The position numbers were made by a program, and so were the translations under genes. From Combretum micranthum (taxonomy: Eukaryota > Streptophyta > Magnoliopsida > Myrtales > Combretaceae): 64,000 nucleotides of DNA. This document shows, one piece after another, positions 24,965 to 37,658 of the stretch; position 1 is the first letter of the stretch, and each line of letters begins with the position of its first letter. The DNA lies in assembly GCA_024138025.1 (NCBI GenBank), contig JAMXBD010001091.1, positions 310,001 to 374,000 of the forward strand, in the 5' to 3' direction. Below the pieces are notes generated by a model. That model was not told where the DNA came from and searched no databases. It worked only from the letters and a program-made list of their open reading frames with translations.

Positions 24965-25372
24965 ATGAGAGTTGATAAAGATGATTGGGAGAAGATGAAG
25001 AAAATTTGGGAAGATGGATTTACAAAGTTGTATATCAGTTATGGTATTAGTTTAGATGAACTTGAGTTTCCACCCAAGCATAGAATTGCCAGAAGACATA
25101 TAGATGAAAAGAAGGATTCTCATTTCAATGAGATAGATGAAACTCAAAGGAAAATTGAACAGCAAGAAAATCCTTTAAATATATATGAAGATGGAAGAGA
25201 TGAAGTTGAGGAAAAATTTGTTGAAGAAAAGAAAGAAGAAGAGGAAAAGATTGATGAAAATACATTAGTGAGCATTAAGGAAAAGGAATCAAAATGTGAA
25301 ACACCAGAGAGAAAAATTAATTTAACAACTAACGATCTTTCTTTTCCTAGTACAATTGTTTCACTACTGTAG
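24965..25372 (+). CDS. Hypothetical internal protein of the short retroelement, 135 aa
   Basis: An open frame starting MRVDKDDWEKMKKIWEDGF. It is rich in Glu and Lys, with a stretch around residues 68-110 likely to form a charged helix or coiled coil. No zinc knuckle, protease or other retroviral domain is visible, and the family is not recognised. The frame stops at TAG (25370-25372) but continues in the same frame for 42 more sense codons to a TGA at 25499-25501, whose three bases are the first of the 3' LTR. So the coding potential spans nearly the whole interior with one internal stop. It could be a gag remnant or an unrelated captured sequence. Expression is not shown. Confidence 0.5.
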   Translation: MRVDKDDWEKMKKIWEDGFTKLYISYGISLDELEFPPKHRIARRHIDEKKDSHFNEIDETQRKIEQQENPLNIYEDGRDEVEEKFVEEKKEEEEKIDENTLVSIKEKESKCETPERKINLTTNDLSFPSTIVSLL

Positions 25373-25486
25373 GATTCCCAAGAATTGTGTCTTCAAGAAC
25401 TTCAGGATGAAACAAATCTTTTATCTGAATTCCTTCTTTGCACTTATGAAGAATCTAAGAACGAAGATTCAAGGACGAATCTTTTC

Positions 25487-25498
25487 AGAAGGAGGGAA
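25487..25498 (+). other. Polypurine tract of the short retroelement
   Basis: AGAAGGAGGGAA immediately before the 3' LTR start TGATG. Confidence 0.85.
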
Positions 25499-26114
25499 TG
25501 ATGTGATCATAGAAGCATTAAATTTAAATTTGACCAAGATCAGGTCCAATACTTTGCTTCAAGGGGTTAGAGATTCAATAGCTGGAGTTTCAATGCTGAA
25601 AACTCGAGTCAAGCGAACCAAGGATGTTTACAAAATAGTTTGAGACTCGAAAGACTGAAGTTGTGGAGCTGTTGCACAGTACACCACTGGCTTATCTTTT
25701 AAGTTATCTTTTATTCCATAACCACCGGTTTATCTTTTAAGTTATCATTTATTTTTGTAACCGCCGGCTTATCCTTTAAGTTATCATTTATTTTCGTAAC
25801 CGCCGGCTTATCTTTTAAGTTATCTTTTATTCTGCAAGTTATCTTTTATTTCCTGTAAATGTTGGTGTTTGTCATTTGTAAAAGAACAACTTGAATATTG
25901 AGAATACAATTGAGAGAGTTTTCTTTTCTTCTCCTTTGGAGAACTTGTGAACTTATCAAGATCATTTCTTGTGGCGTTCAATCCTACACTTTGGTTCTAG
26001 TTTGCAATACAACCGTGGGTCAAAGTTTCCTTTTGATCTGATTTAGCTTTCCTAGGGCAATGTTTTTATTAACTTGTGTGGGTTTCTAGTTTAACATACT
26101 TGGAGTTCGCATCA
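25499..26114 (+). repeat. 3' LTR of the short retroelement
   Basis: 616 bp; 116 bases longer than the 5' LTR, almost exactly three extra 39-bp units. Otherwise collinear with the 5' LTR to the terminal GTTCGCATCA. Confidence 0.92.
25684..25838 (+). repeat. 39-bp tandem repeat, four units, inside one LTR
   Basis: Units start at 25684, 25722, 25761 and 25800. Each reads about CCRCYGGYTTATC, then TTTAAGTTATC, then an A/T-rich stretch ending in AA. Units differ at a few positions. The partner LTR has one unit at about 24421-24459. Confidence 0.88.
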
Positions 26115-27734
26115 CATAAATCCATAGAATCATATAAAATCGTGCAAAATTAGTAAAACTATAAACGAATAAAATTGTATACATATATTCAAAATTCTAC
26201 ATAAAGTATCTACCTAATCATTTTTACATACATTCTAACTAAGAAAAAATATATAAAATTACAAACTCATAGAATCGTATATTTGACTCACAGTTTTGAC
26301 AACTATGCTCCCCAACCTCCAAGAATCCAAAACATAAATACACATAAATCTATCTAAATCATTTCCATGTACAACTCCACTAAAGACAGTATCACACATG
26401 GATAATTGGAATGTTGCAATAACAGCATAGATACTCCCTACCTGCTACCAGCAGACACACATAAGCATCACACAATTTATTAGGTCAAATAATTAATTAG
26501 TTCATTTAAATTTTCTACTCTAAACATGTACAAGCAACAAGCAATATATACACGTACTTAGATATTTGACTCAACTTAATCCAATAGCTAGAAAACTCTA
26601 ACCTAGATTCATAGCACATAAAAGTATATAGACTTTGTTACATTTCTCAACTTATTCCTAAATAACATTCTCTAGGATCCTCTATCTTACTCTAATGTTA
26701 AAGTGGGTATCCATACAAGATATTTGCATGTATACATTAAAATTTTAAATTGTAATAAAAAAACAAGGGAAAATAGTAATTAGGCCTCGGGTTTTTAGAG
26801 TAGTGATAAGTCTTAAGGAAGTAAGTTGAACAAGTTTCAAGTGTTTTTTTATAATAATAAATCAAGTTTTGGAAAAATTGTATTATATACAAGCTTGAAC
26901 ACAAGCTGTGCAGAAGTTTATTGTATAAGACCTTCTACATAGCTGTGCAAGGAGTCGTGCATAAGGTAAAAAGTGGGCAAAAAGCACTTTTGATGTACAT
27001 GACCTTCAACACAAGCTATGTAGAGAGGCCATATAGAAAGCAAAAAGAGGGCAGAGCATCAGCACCATTGCATACAACCCTTTGCACAAGTCATGTACGA
27101 AGTCATGCAGGACCAAACGTAGGGTTTCTTACACATTTTCACAAAGTTCCACTTTTTTTCTCATTTCAAACATTAAAAACATGATTAAGAATCTAACTCA
27201 ACCTTTCTTCAAAAACCCAAACACCTATTTTAACAAATCTTGCATAAATATTAAATCTTGAATGTAGAAATCATGTTGCTTTGTTACAATTCCATCAACT
27301 CTTTACATTCTTGGTTCTTAAATCTTTCTTCATTAAAGATTCCTCAAGAATTCTCTAAAGAATTCATTATCTTCCTATGAAATCTTGATATCAAAGTTAG
27401 AGTGCCAAAACCCTATATCTAAACATTTGTTTTGTCGAGAAAAGATGAGAAAGAGAAGGAATTTCACTTACTGTACTGTCTTATTAAAATTTCTTCAAGA
27501 ACTTTCAATGGATTGGTAAGGGAAATAAAAGGAATGTTCTACAATGCACGTGAAAGAAAAGGTAGGAGGAGAAGGTGGTTAATGTTTTATTTTATACGTT
27601 TTCAACTATCGGGATTTCAAAAGATTTGGAGATTGGCATACATACCTTTGTTTAAAAAAATGAAAGTTACTAACTTGCTCCTTTTAAAATTAAAACATAA
27701 TTATTATTTCTTTTCATGTTATATGGTTATTTAA

Positions 27735-27749
27735 TTCTCCCCTCCTTTA
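27735..27749 (-). other. Polypurine tract of element E
   Basis: The minus strand reads TAAAGGAGGGGAGAA next to the end of the left LTR, giving E a minus-strand orientation. Confidence 0.7.
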
Positions 27750-30719
27750 GAAACTTTCGAGGATGAAAGTTTCCTAAATCACTTAAATTCTTTTAATCCA
27801 CACTTCCATTTGCTCTTCCTAGATTTATGTTGTTTTCTATTCAATGATCAACTCCCTATACTTTAACCAGCTATTTTCAAAACTTAATCCTTAACTTCTT
27901 CACATGAGTGTTTTTTCCAACTAGAATACAGTCCAACTAATTGTTCTTTAAGTTCTAACAGTTACTAAGTAGATTCAATATGTACTACTTCAACTCAATT
28001 ATGTGCTCTTCAAGAATGTCAATCCAAATTAATTAGTAATACCAAACATGTTGCTTTACCTCTATTTACCATCTTTTTTGTTGGCAACCTCATAGTATAT
28101 ATTTTCCAAATATTTTCCTCCAATAACATTTAGAAAGCTAAAAGTTTATAATTCTTAATATTCAATCTTAAACCCAAAAAATTGAATCTCAAATTACCAT
28201 AACGTTTCAAATAATACAATGATATCTACTTATATTAGTTAAACTTTGTCTACCACCGTTATCAATTATCAAGGTTAATTTATAACAATTATTCATCATT
28301 CCTACTATCCCACTTGTTTTTCAAGATATATAAAGATGTGTTCTTTATAACACTTGGTAATTATCATCTCATGCAGACTTTTCCATAAATCTCCCTAAGA
28401 GTTCATTATTTTGTACTAATCTAGCTGCCATTATAGTTCGGCAACCCTCATGATCTTATCCCCTTATAGCTCATCTAAACCACTTCTCATTCTTGCAATC
28501 ATTATTTCATATGTACATCTACCTTTATAGGATTTATTTGTCCTAATACCTGTACTAATTATCTCCAAATTCTTTTAATCTATTTTCCAGCATGATCCCT
28601 CTCACTTTATTTTCACATCTATAGTTTCTTATCTATCAAATCAACAACCAAATTTTGTACTTCCAATAATCTATTTTTATTTGTTATTTTTTTATATTTA
28701 ATTTTACTACTAGTTCCTTCTTACAATTCATGTTATTCTCATCTATCTTTCAAACTTTCGTCTTCCCATGATCTCTACTATTTCCATCTCAATGCAGCCT
28801 TTCATTTTCATCCATTATATTGTTAGCCATTTTCGCACACTTCTAATCCTTCATTATCACATTGCTACTTGCCAGCTCAAATTTCAGTTTAGATTATGTT
28901 AAATAATCATTCAATTACTACAACAGAATTTTCTCTACCCTTATACTTGCCAACAAATTTCAATTTAGTCGTTAGAGTCTTTCCCAACTTCCTTTACATC
29001 CATTGCTACTACACATCATCGAGGAAATGAAAAAACTATACTTAAAATTAATATATATTCCTTTTGTTGCTATGCTCCCAAGGGATCAAATAAAGGGAAA
29101 TTAATATCTTTGTTATTGTTTGTATTTGTACACAACATCAAGTTTGATGATATTGTTAACTTGTTTCTTTCTCTTGTCAATTAGTTTATTAGTGCTATGT
29201 TCATATGTTGGTCTTTGCATTAAATAATGTTTGTTTTATATTCTATTCATTTACTGCTTTTAATTGATTTTGATTAATACACTATTTTAGCATATCTTGT
29301 TACTCGGATCATCATTATCTTTCTTTAACTTTGTAATTGTAGTTAATGTCATGAGGATACTTGATTTATCTGTGTTAAAGCTTTATTTTATTTGTAAGTA
29401 TTTTTATGTTTCTTACCCATATTGTTATATTTAATTATAATCTTATCTTACTTCATATTATTTAATTTATCATGTAGTATGCAATTTTATTATCGTCTTT
29501 TAAAATTCCACACCAAAAAACTTGGAGTCAAGATGACGAATACCAAAATAAGATTGATTGAATGAATTGAGCTAATGAAAGAACCTGCTAGGATAAGACT
29601 CTGCATAACTCATCTCGACATGATAGGATTCAACACAGCGACACTTGACACTACAAGACTCGATATGACAACACTTGACATGACTAAACAAGACTGCTGA
29701 CAGCAGTTAAAACATTAACCAAACAATACAAAGAATAACATCGTCAATCCCAACTCAAATGTCCTAGCCTTGTATATTGTAACATTAACTATTTCTTATT
29801 TTATCCTTTAGTTAACAAGCATCATATCCATCTATAAGTTTATAAATCCTAATTATTAAACTTTGTTGTTTATGATAGGGAATTTATTGGAACGATTTCA
29901 TAGTTCAAATTATGTTCGTTTAACAATTTTGATTTCCATATCCTATCTATATATTTGTTATTGCCGCCTACTATAAGATGTTATGACAGGATATATACAT
30001 ATATATTTGGAATAGCCACATTATTATTTAGCAAATTTTCTTTGAGTTTTTATTGGTAATTTCAATTTAATAAACGTAAGGAAGTGTGTTAACTAATGCA
30101 ACTAATGCTTCAATCAACATACAAGCCATTTCACTAACTATACTATTTCACTAACTTGGGCTTCACTTAACATCAATATATTTATTGAATTCACATTTCC
30201 TTTCATGGAAGTTTATATAATTCATTTGTTTACTTATTTAGTTAATAAATTCATTTTGTTTATTTACTTTATCAATATAAACTCATTTACCCACACATAT
30301 GGCTAGATTAAGTTTAAAACATATGTATGCTTACATATATTTAATGTCTTTACATTTGAATATATATTGATGTGGTAACTTTTAGTATATAAATGTTGCT
30401 TTCTTATTTTAATTGGGTTTAACTTGTCTGTATGAATGCTCTTGAGTAAATTTTATGGAGCAGCAACTAAAGTGAAAAGATAATCACAAAAATTGTTTAA
30501 TGTAAATAAACAAAACTAATGTAAAACATAGTAGTACAAATAATGTAAAAACAAGCATAACAAAAAGCTTAAATTGAAAGTGAAACGATAGTAATTATTT
30601 AAATTTTTATTAAGGAAAACAAAATATATAGCCTTCATCTACAAGCCGTCACGTTATTTACCCAGTCTCATCATTACTTACTGCCCCAAGGAGTTTAAAG
30701 CCTAAGATCTCCAACCTAA

Positions 30720-30731
30720 GCTTTGATACCA
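30720..30731 (-). other. Primer binding site of element E
   Basis: The minus strand reads TGGTATCAAAGC, one base from the standard Met-tRNA complement TGGTATCAGAGC, seven bases inside the right LTR start at 30739. Confidence 0.8.
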
Positions 30732-30966
30732 CTTAATTTGTAATGCCCTAAATTTAAGCTTATTTACAACTTGTCACGTATCCATATTTAATATGGACAC
30801 GCAAAGGCTCAAAACCTACTATTGTTTGCCATGACATCATAATCCAAAATTTCTCTTGCATTAATGACTTCAAATAATATCAAAACACACACATGAATTC
30901 GTAAACTATAATATAAGTGCTAACTTATAATTTATATGTGTTAATCTAATAGTTAGTTTTAGAGAA

Positions 30967-31438
30967 ATGAACTCTACTAACTATAAGAATTTCAAATTAA
31001 CTAAGTGTTATCAAAAAACGGTAAACACATTTTACTACTTAGACCAATTACACTTAAATCGTTACATGTTCTGTGTTTCTAATCTAGAAGGTCTTCAAAG
31101 CTAGAGACAATCCCAATCCCTCTATTCAATTGCAACTAGCGACATAACAATCAACACTTTACCTTTTGTATCTAAAGATAAAAGGATGAGCCAAAGCTTA
31201 GTATGAACTCTACTAACTATAAGAATTTCAAATTAACTAAGTGTTATCAAAAAACGGTAAACACATTTTACTACTTAGACCAATTACACTTAAATCGTTA
31301 CATGTTCTATGTTTCTAATCTAGAAGGTCTTCAAAGCTAGAGATAATCCCAATCCCTGTATTCAATTGCAACTAGCGACATAACAATCAACACTTTACCT
31401 TTTGTATCTAAAAAGATCAAAGGATTAGCCAAAGCTTA
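30967..31438. repeat. 236-bp tandem duplication inside the E LTR
   Basis: ATGAACTCTACTAACTATAA starts at 30967 and again at 31203. The two copies are nearly identical, through the AAGCTTAGTATGA end. The left LTR has a single copy, so the duplication followed insertion of E and is recent. Confidence 0.88.
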
Positions 31439-31758
31439 GTATGATATACAAAAAAATACATGCACGTATACAAACAATGATAAACTCACATGCATCATTA
31501 CTATATGAATGCAATGAACAACTATTTAACTATCTTTATTCTTTAGCCCGGTATCCAATAAAAGGATAACTTAGTATCCCGAAACACGTTTAAATATTAT
31601 AATATACATATATGTGATGTTGGTTACTCCCCAACATCTAAGAGTCCAAAACATGAATATTTTGTACTCTCCAATATTCTCAAAATCAAAACACCCATAT
31701 GTAACCAGATCATTTTGATTTAGAACTCCACTAAAGATAATGTCACACATGGATAATC

Positions 31759-34700
31759 TGTTATGCTCCAACGAGTATCCTAGATGTGACAATCCACTGT
31801 ACATAATATTAAAACTTGAGAATGACTATCTTAGTCACTCAAAAGCTTTCATATTTATACAAGGCGCACATTCACAATAAAAGGAGGCCGGTGGAGTTAT
31901 GCATTTTAAGATAATAGCAGTGGAACAATCAAAACAATACTATTATGACTCATCAAAATGTAAGGTTTTACAACTTCTATAGGGCATTCCCCTGATAAAC
32001 CATCATAATAACATAGTCTTAATAAATCAAATAACTAAAGTTAAAAGATTTCTAAAGGAAATCTAATCTAAAGTCTTCAAATAGAATTCTCCAAAAGCTC
32101 CCCAAAAACGTAGGTTCTACCCAGATGATCATGGTGGTCTCGGGCACAAAAACAATAATCTTGCAACATTAAAAATCTATTAGGGAATAAGCATAACTAG
32201 CTTAGTGAAATATTCCTTATGCAAAATGTACTCATAAGAAAGCAATCAAACAAGTCCATTAAGCAAGCACATGAAATGCAACAACCATATGATCAAACAA
32301 TACATACGATTATCCGGTTTTATATGTAGAATGGATTTAACCCTCCATTCGGTGGTTAGGGAATGATTTGAATGTGTCAACAACAACCTCCTTGAAATTT
32401 TATACGAGTCTTAGGATTCCAATGAATCGTACTACTAGTCATCGGCTTTCCTTACCCAAAGCTATTGATCCGACTTGAGGAGGTATTCCCGACCGTCCTA
32501 ATTCTCAAGATGTAGCTAGGCAATTTGCCTTTCCGGTCCCATGCTGAGGAGTAGTAGCAAATGAAAAGATGATATTTTAAGTGATATGCATGAGCAATTC
32601 GGTTATAAGATATTCCCAATTTGATATTAATCTATTTAAGGTGATCAATCAATATTTGCACATATACAACATATACATAGAGACAATTTATATTAATCAA
32701 CCAATCGAGCTCCGATATGCTTATCATCTATTAATCATACATAATGAATCACATACATAGTACCCTTAATAACCCACATGCATATCAATTTTTATCTTTT
32801 CCTAATGTCTAGTGTTCTATTCTACAAGCACATGTGCGAATGCATAAAACATAATGGAAAATTCACTCATCCATATCATAATTTTCTTAGTCATAACAAT
32901 TCTCAGGTAGGGAAATCCCGTATTCTTCATCACCTAGACAAAAGAAATACCCGGAATGAGTATTTCATAGAAATTCTACTTAAACTTTCTAATTCTATTT
33001 CACTATGTTCATCAAGAATCGCGTAGAATGAAATTTCAACTTAAAATGGCAATAATTTGCTCATTTTAACTTGGAATTTCGCATATTATATGTCGTTTTT
33101 CACCTACTTGAAAAGATATATCTATTTCTAAGGTTATTTTTATCATAAAAAGCCGTTGGTTTTGGAAACGATAGGGTACATAATCATTACGAATTTCCAA
33201 TTCCTTAAACACAATTTTTCAAACTTTTCTTCATTCAAAAATCCTTAAGCAAAAATACAAATATTTATATGATTGAAAAATCTTTTGAATATATATATCT
33301 ATATATATATACATATATACATATATACATAGACTCATATTGTATGCATGCTTTTAGTGATGTTGCCTCAAAATAAAGTTTGTAAACACTTTTGTGAAGA
33401 TAGAGTTTTATGAAGGGTCATTCTTTGACTTGTGATTAATTTGTTATTTTGTAAATTTGTGACTTAGTAACAAGAATGTCATTATTCAATATATATATAT
33501 ATATATATTTTAAATCCTTATAGGTTTTATATTGTTCACAAATTCTTATTCAACAATTTATATTTATAAAATATGATTTTCCCTATTTGTGACATAAAAA
33601 TTCAATTGTATTTCTTTAAAGAATTTTCTAAGTTTGACTCTTTAAACAAAATTCTAATTTTTAGATTTCGTAAGTGTGAAACTTAATTAAAGAAAATCAT
33701 GGTTTCATGCTTATTTTGAGCCCATGGATGTTTTATTTTTATGTTAAACTCTTTTAACTAATTATTTTCCAAAATATGAACCTTTATGTGGTTATGAGGA
33801 AAAATCATTTCAAGTTGTATAAAATATGTTTCAAATTTTAGCATATAAAAAAAAATTGTGAGTGACTTATTCTAAACCTTCACGCTTACAATATTTCTTT
33901 ATTAATTCATGATTTTTTTTCCATTCATGGACATTTATTTGAAAATCTTTAGTTTGTTACAAGTGAGTATCTAGTCATTATAAATGTTATTTGTAATTCC
34001 TTAATTCCATAAAAAAAAAAAACGGATGTTGCTTCATAAGACTTAGTTTCTTAAGATGTATACCAATTTTACTTCTACGAAGATTTTAACTTAGTGAGTT
34101 AATTTTATCTTAACTTTGAAAACTAATCTAGCTCTTGGTTTTTATTATGGAGTTAGAAAAGAAATCCTATAATTAAGTTTTTATAAAAAAATTTGGATCT
34201 CAAAAAGTTATTAACACTAAGTTTTAACAAACTTTATGTTACTCATCATAAAAAGATAGCGTTTATTTCCTCAGTTAATTTCTTTGGTAAAAATCATCTT
34301 TTATTCTTATTGAAAGAAATTTATGACGGGTTTGTCTAAATTTTTTAAAAGAATTTATAAAAATACTTCTTCCATATTTTTTATGATAAAATCTTTGTTT
34401 AAGTTCAAAGTTAGAAAATAAAAGAGTTTGGTTCCATTTTTCCTTATTAAAGAGAATTCCACTTTAAATTTTTGAGATAATATCATTATAATAATGCATG
34501 CACATAATTATGTAGTATGGAAATATGAAAATATCACATAATAATATAAGAAAGATTATAAGAAGCAAAAATAAAAATAATAGATTCAAGTATTTGGAAT
34601 CTTAGCTTTATCAAGGTAACCTAGTCATGTATTGAGAGCCTTAGATTTATCAAGGCAACCCAGTCAAGTATTGGAAGCTTTAGCTTCATGAAGGCTTCCC

Positions 34701-36348
34701 GGAACTAAGAATAGACCAATCCCAAAAGAAAAGAAAAGAAAGAAAAAATCATAATAATAAGAGCAATAATAATAATACTAAGCTTGTTAGAGAGTTAATG
34801 AGTATTTAGGCTCTAAAAAATATAGATATACATATAGATAATATACAAAGTTAAGTTAGGGGCATAATAACAACATATAATAATAACAAAATAATAAAAT
34901 CGGAATTCTTGGTATGTATAAGAACAAAATATGAACATGTTGTTGCTTTTACAACTCACATGAGTTTTTGAGAAACAACACCATAGTCATGCTAAGTTAC
35001 ATAACATAAAAAATAAATGGTAGAAAGCTTTTACCTAAGGTAATGTATTTTGTTGAAGAAGAAGAGAGATGGTTGTAGTGATATGTGGGTAGTAGTTAAA
35101 AGAGGTTTTGGTAGTACATGGGTAAATGAAGTATGGGAAATTTGGAAAAGTAAAAAGAGATTTCTAGAGAGAGGATTTGAAGAGTGATTTTGGGTTTTGT
35201 TATGGTAAATGAGCATGTGAAAGAAGTGGAGAGAAATGGAGTATTTATAAATAAATGTGGAGTGAATTTTGAAAAAGAAAAAGAAATTGAGAGAGTGAAG
35301 AAGAGAGAGGGGGGGTGCGCCAGCAGAACAAAGGGGGAAGGAGAGAGTGTGTACTTTGTTTTGTTTTGTAATAAAAAGTAATAATATGTAAGATATGAAA
35401 GATATAAAGTAGCATTGAAAATCTAAATTATAAGAAAGTAGATGTATAGGTAGCAAGCGTAGGTAGTAAAGAAAAGTAGAAATAGATAAATAGTAAACTA
35501 GACAAATAAAATATCAGTAGTAATAAAAATATACGTAAACAGGCTATATCAGATATTTTTAGATACCAAAAAATTATAAAACTAATGTTTTTGGAGTCCT
35601 TATATTTTTAAGAGTCTAACGGTGTTATCAGAATATTTTCGCTATTCTAGGGCAAGGTTTTTGAAAACTGATCCCATTTGGATCCAAAATACACTAAAAA
35701 TTTGTGAATATGATGTTTTTAAGCTTTCCTATATTATTATGAACTATTATCCACCATTATCTCGATTTCGTTGTTTTGGGTTTAAGGGTGCGGGATTGTT
35801 GGATCTAAACACTAGGGTTTGTTGTTGACTTTTAGAGTTCCGGTTTGACTTCCGGTTTTTTGATTTATTCGTAAGATCATAAAATTTTGGGGTTTTTGGC
35901 TGTGTTATATTTTTGGTGCAAAATTTATGTTTTACTTTATCTTCATGATTTATTTAATATTTTCCAGTTATCAAGATTGTTTAATCGAGTCTAGGGTTAT
36001 GTGATTGACTCAGTTTGACTTTCAATATTAATTTTGATTTTTTATTTCAAAATTAATTGAAAGGCTTAAGAATCTATAATTTTGTTGTTGAATATTATTT
36101 GGACATTCCATCTTGATTTATGTGTTAGGGATCGGATCAATAAATTGTCTTGTGTTCAGGTTTTGAGTCGAACGATTATTGAATTTCTATTTTTGTTGTT
36201 GAAGGTTCTATTTTTTTAAGGCCATGAAATTTCATATTTGATATTGTTTAGGGTTTGGTTTTAACTTGGGTCAGCTTTTAGGGTTTCGATTTGGTATTTT
36301 AATTCTAGGATTATTTCCTAAGAGTTAAGAAAAATTCGGAGATTTACA
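31759..36348 (-). mobile_element. Solo LTR of a long-LTR retrotransposon, copy 1 (minus)
   Basis: 4590 bp bounded by a perfect 5-bp duplication TAATC (31754-31758 and 36349-36353). It aligns in reverse complement with 36501-41564 over its length, for example TAAGATAGTCATTC near the terminal end and GAACATGTTGTTGC in the middle. Ends are TG..CA. No pair of internal repeats, primer site or coding domain is seen, so a solo LTR left by LTR-LTR recombination is the simplest reading. LTRs this long occur in some Ty3/gypsy lineages (inference). Frames at 32778-33026 and 35031-35456 are not conserved genes. Confidence 0.8.
35242..35249 (-). promoter_or_regulatory. Likely TATA box of the solo LTR (minus)
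   Basis: The minus strand reads TATAAATA followed by CT-rich sequence, at the position equivalent to the TATA box of the inverted copy at 37651. Confidence 0.5.
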
Positions 36349-37650
36349 TAATCGTAGTGCCGTGATAATAACATGGGTACTCCTCACCTATTACCAGCAG
36401 ACACACATAAGCATCACACACTTTATTAGGTTAAATAATTAATTAGTCCATTTAAATTTTCTACTCTAAACATGCACATGCACAAGCTACAAGCAATATA
36501 TGTAAACCCTTGAAATTTACATAATTCTTAGAAAATAATCAAGAATCTAACAATGAAATCGAAACCGAAACCTCGAAAATCAATCCAAGTTAAAACCAAA
36601 TTCTAAATAAGGTCAAACACAAGAACTCTCAATCTTGAGAAAAAGAGAACCCTCAAAACAAAATAGAAAATTCAACTATCGGTTGATGCAACATCCGTAC
36701 ATCAATCAAATCATCTATCCGATTCCTAATACATAAATCAAGACAACATATCCAAATAACGCTTGATAACAAAATACTAAGATCTTAAATCCTTCGGTGA
36801 ATTTTAGAATCAAAAGTTTCAAATTTCAACGAAAGTCAAACTGAGTCAACTCTTAACCCTAGACTTGGTTAAACGACCCCAAAAATTGAAAAATATTAAA
36901 AAATCATAAATAAAATGAGATAAACCATATATGTCAAACTAAAAATATAATACGGGAAAAACTCCAAAATTTTATGATCTTACAAAAAACTCAACAAAAC
37001 CGGAAGTCAAACCGAAACCCTAAAAGTCAATAAAGCTTATAACAAACTTTAGTGTTTAAGATCCGAAAATCCAGCGCTTTTAAACCCTAAATAACGAAAT
37101 GAAAATAATTGTTGATAACAGTTTGTAATAATATAAGGAAATTTAAAAATACCAGATTCGCAAAATTCTAATGTCCTTTAAATCCGAACGAGATCAGTTT
37201 TCAAAAATTGTGCCTTGATACACCTGACGGAAAAAATATTCCATTAATACCAATAGACTCATAAAAATATAAGGTTTCCAAAAATATCAATTTTAGAATT
37301 TTTTGGTAGTTAAAAATTACAGATATCACATTTATACGGATATTTTTATTACTACCAGTATCTTATTTGTCTAGTTTACTATTCATAATACTTTCCTACT
37401 ATTCATCTATCTCTACTTTTTCTTACTACCTATTCTTACATCTACATACATATTTCTTACAATTTTTTTTTCCAATAAAAATTCTACACCATATATTACT
37501 AAAGTTCTCTTACACTTTTCTTTCAAAATTAATTTTTAACACTCCCTCTCTCTCCTCCCATTGTTGCCGTCCACCTCCCTCTCTCTCTTCACTTTCAATT
37601 ATTTTCTTTTTCAATTAATTTAATTACATTTAATTTTCACTCCAAAATTC

Positions 37651-37658
37651 TATAAATA
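37651..37658 (+). promoter_or_regulatory. Likely TATA box of the solo LTR (plus)
   Basis: TATAAATA followed by a long C/T-rich run (CCCCATTCCTCCTTCATTC), a layout typical of a plant LTR transcription start. The same arrangement is found in the inverted copy. Confidence 0.55.

Larger units (their letters stand above)
24235..26114 (+). mobile_element. Short non-autonomous LTR retrotransposon (1.9 kb)
   Basis: Two LTRs (24235-24734 and 25499-26114), both beginning TGATG and ending CATCA. A Met-tRNA primer site sits after the first and a purine tract before the second. A perfect 5-bp target duplication CATAA flanks it (24230-24234 and 26115-26119). The interior is only 764 bp, far too short for gag-pol, so it must use enzymes from another element. 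It lies between TRIM and LARD classes in size. The LTRs differ at roughly 20-25 of 500 shared positions, so it is older than the copia element at the window start (inference). Confidence 0.92.
24191..26306. mobile_element. MITE inside the E LTR, split by a later retroelement
   Basis: Absent from the right LTR of E, which shows the empty site TTACTCCCCAACA near 31626. Ends ATGGTTGTCAAAATTGCGA and, inverted, ATAGTTGTCAAAACTGTGA. The flanks ACCTCCCAA and GCTCCCCAA resemble a duplication of about 9 bp, which would fit a Mutator-like element. Own length about 235 bp; the remainder is the element at 24235-26114 and its duplication. Confidence 0.65.
23537..27734 (-). repeat. Left (3') LTR of element E, interrupted
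   Basis: Begins TGTAATACCCTAAATTT. Without the insert at 24191-26306 it is about 2.1 kb. It matches the right LTR in blocks such as ATATGGAYACGCAAAGGCTC, CAGCAGACACACATAAGC and TTCTCTAGGATCCTCT. Around 26890-27100 the word ACACAAGCTGTG and variants recur several times. A run of small spurious frames inside has no known domain. Confidence 0.8.
27735..30738 (-). other. Interior of element E, non-coding
   Basis: About 3 kb with no open frame of note and no recognisable gag, protease, integrase or RT motif on either strand. Near 29605-29695 short words such as GACACTTGACA and GACATGACT are repeated. This supports a LARD-like element carried by proteins supplied elsewhere. Confidence 0.7.

Noticed and set aside
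25356..25643. 95-codon frame crossing from the short retroelement into its LTR
   Set aside because: Runs across the polypurine tract and LTR boundary in a different frame from the 24965 frame; no support as a protein.
35031..35456. Minus-strand frame of 141 codons
   Set aside because: Lies in the leader region of the minus-strand solo LTR and is not kept as a frame in the sister copy around 37367-37880; Ser/Leu/Phe-rich low complexity.
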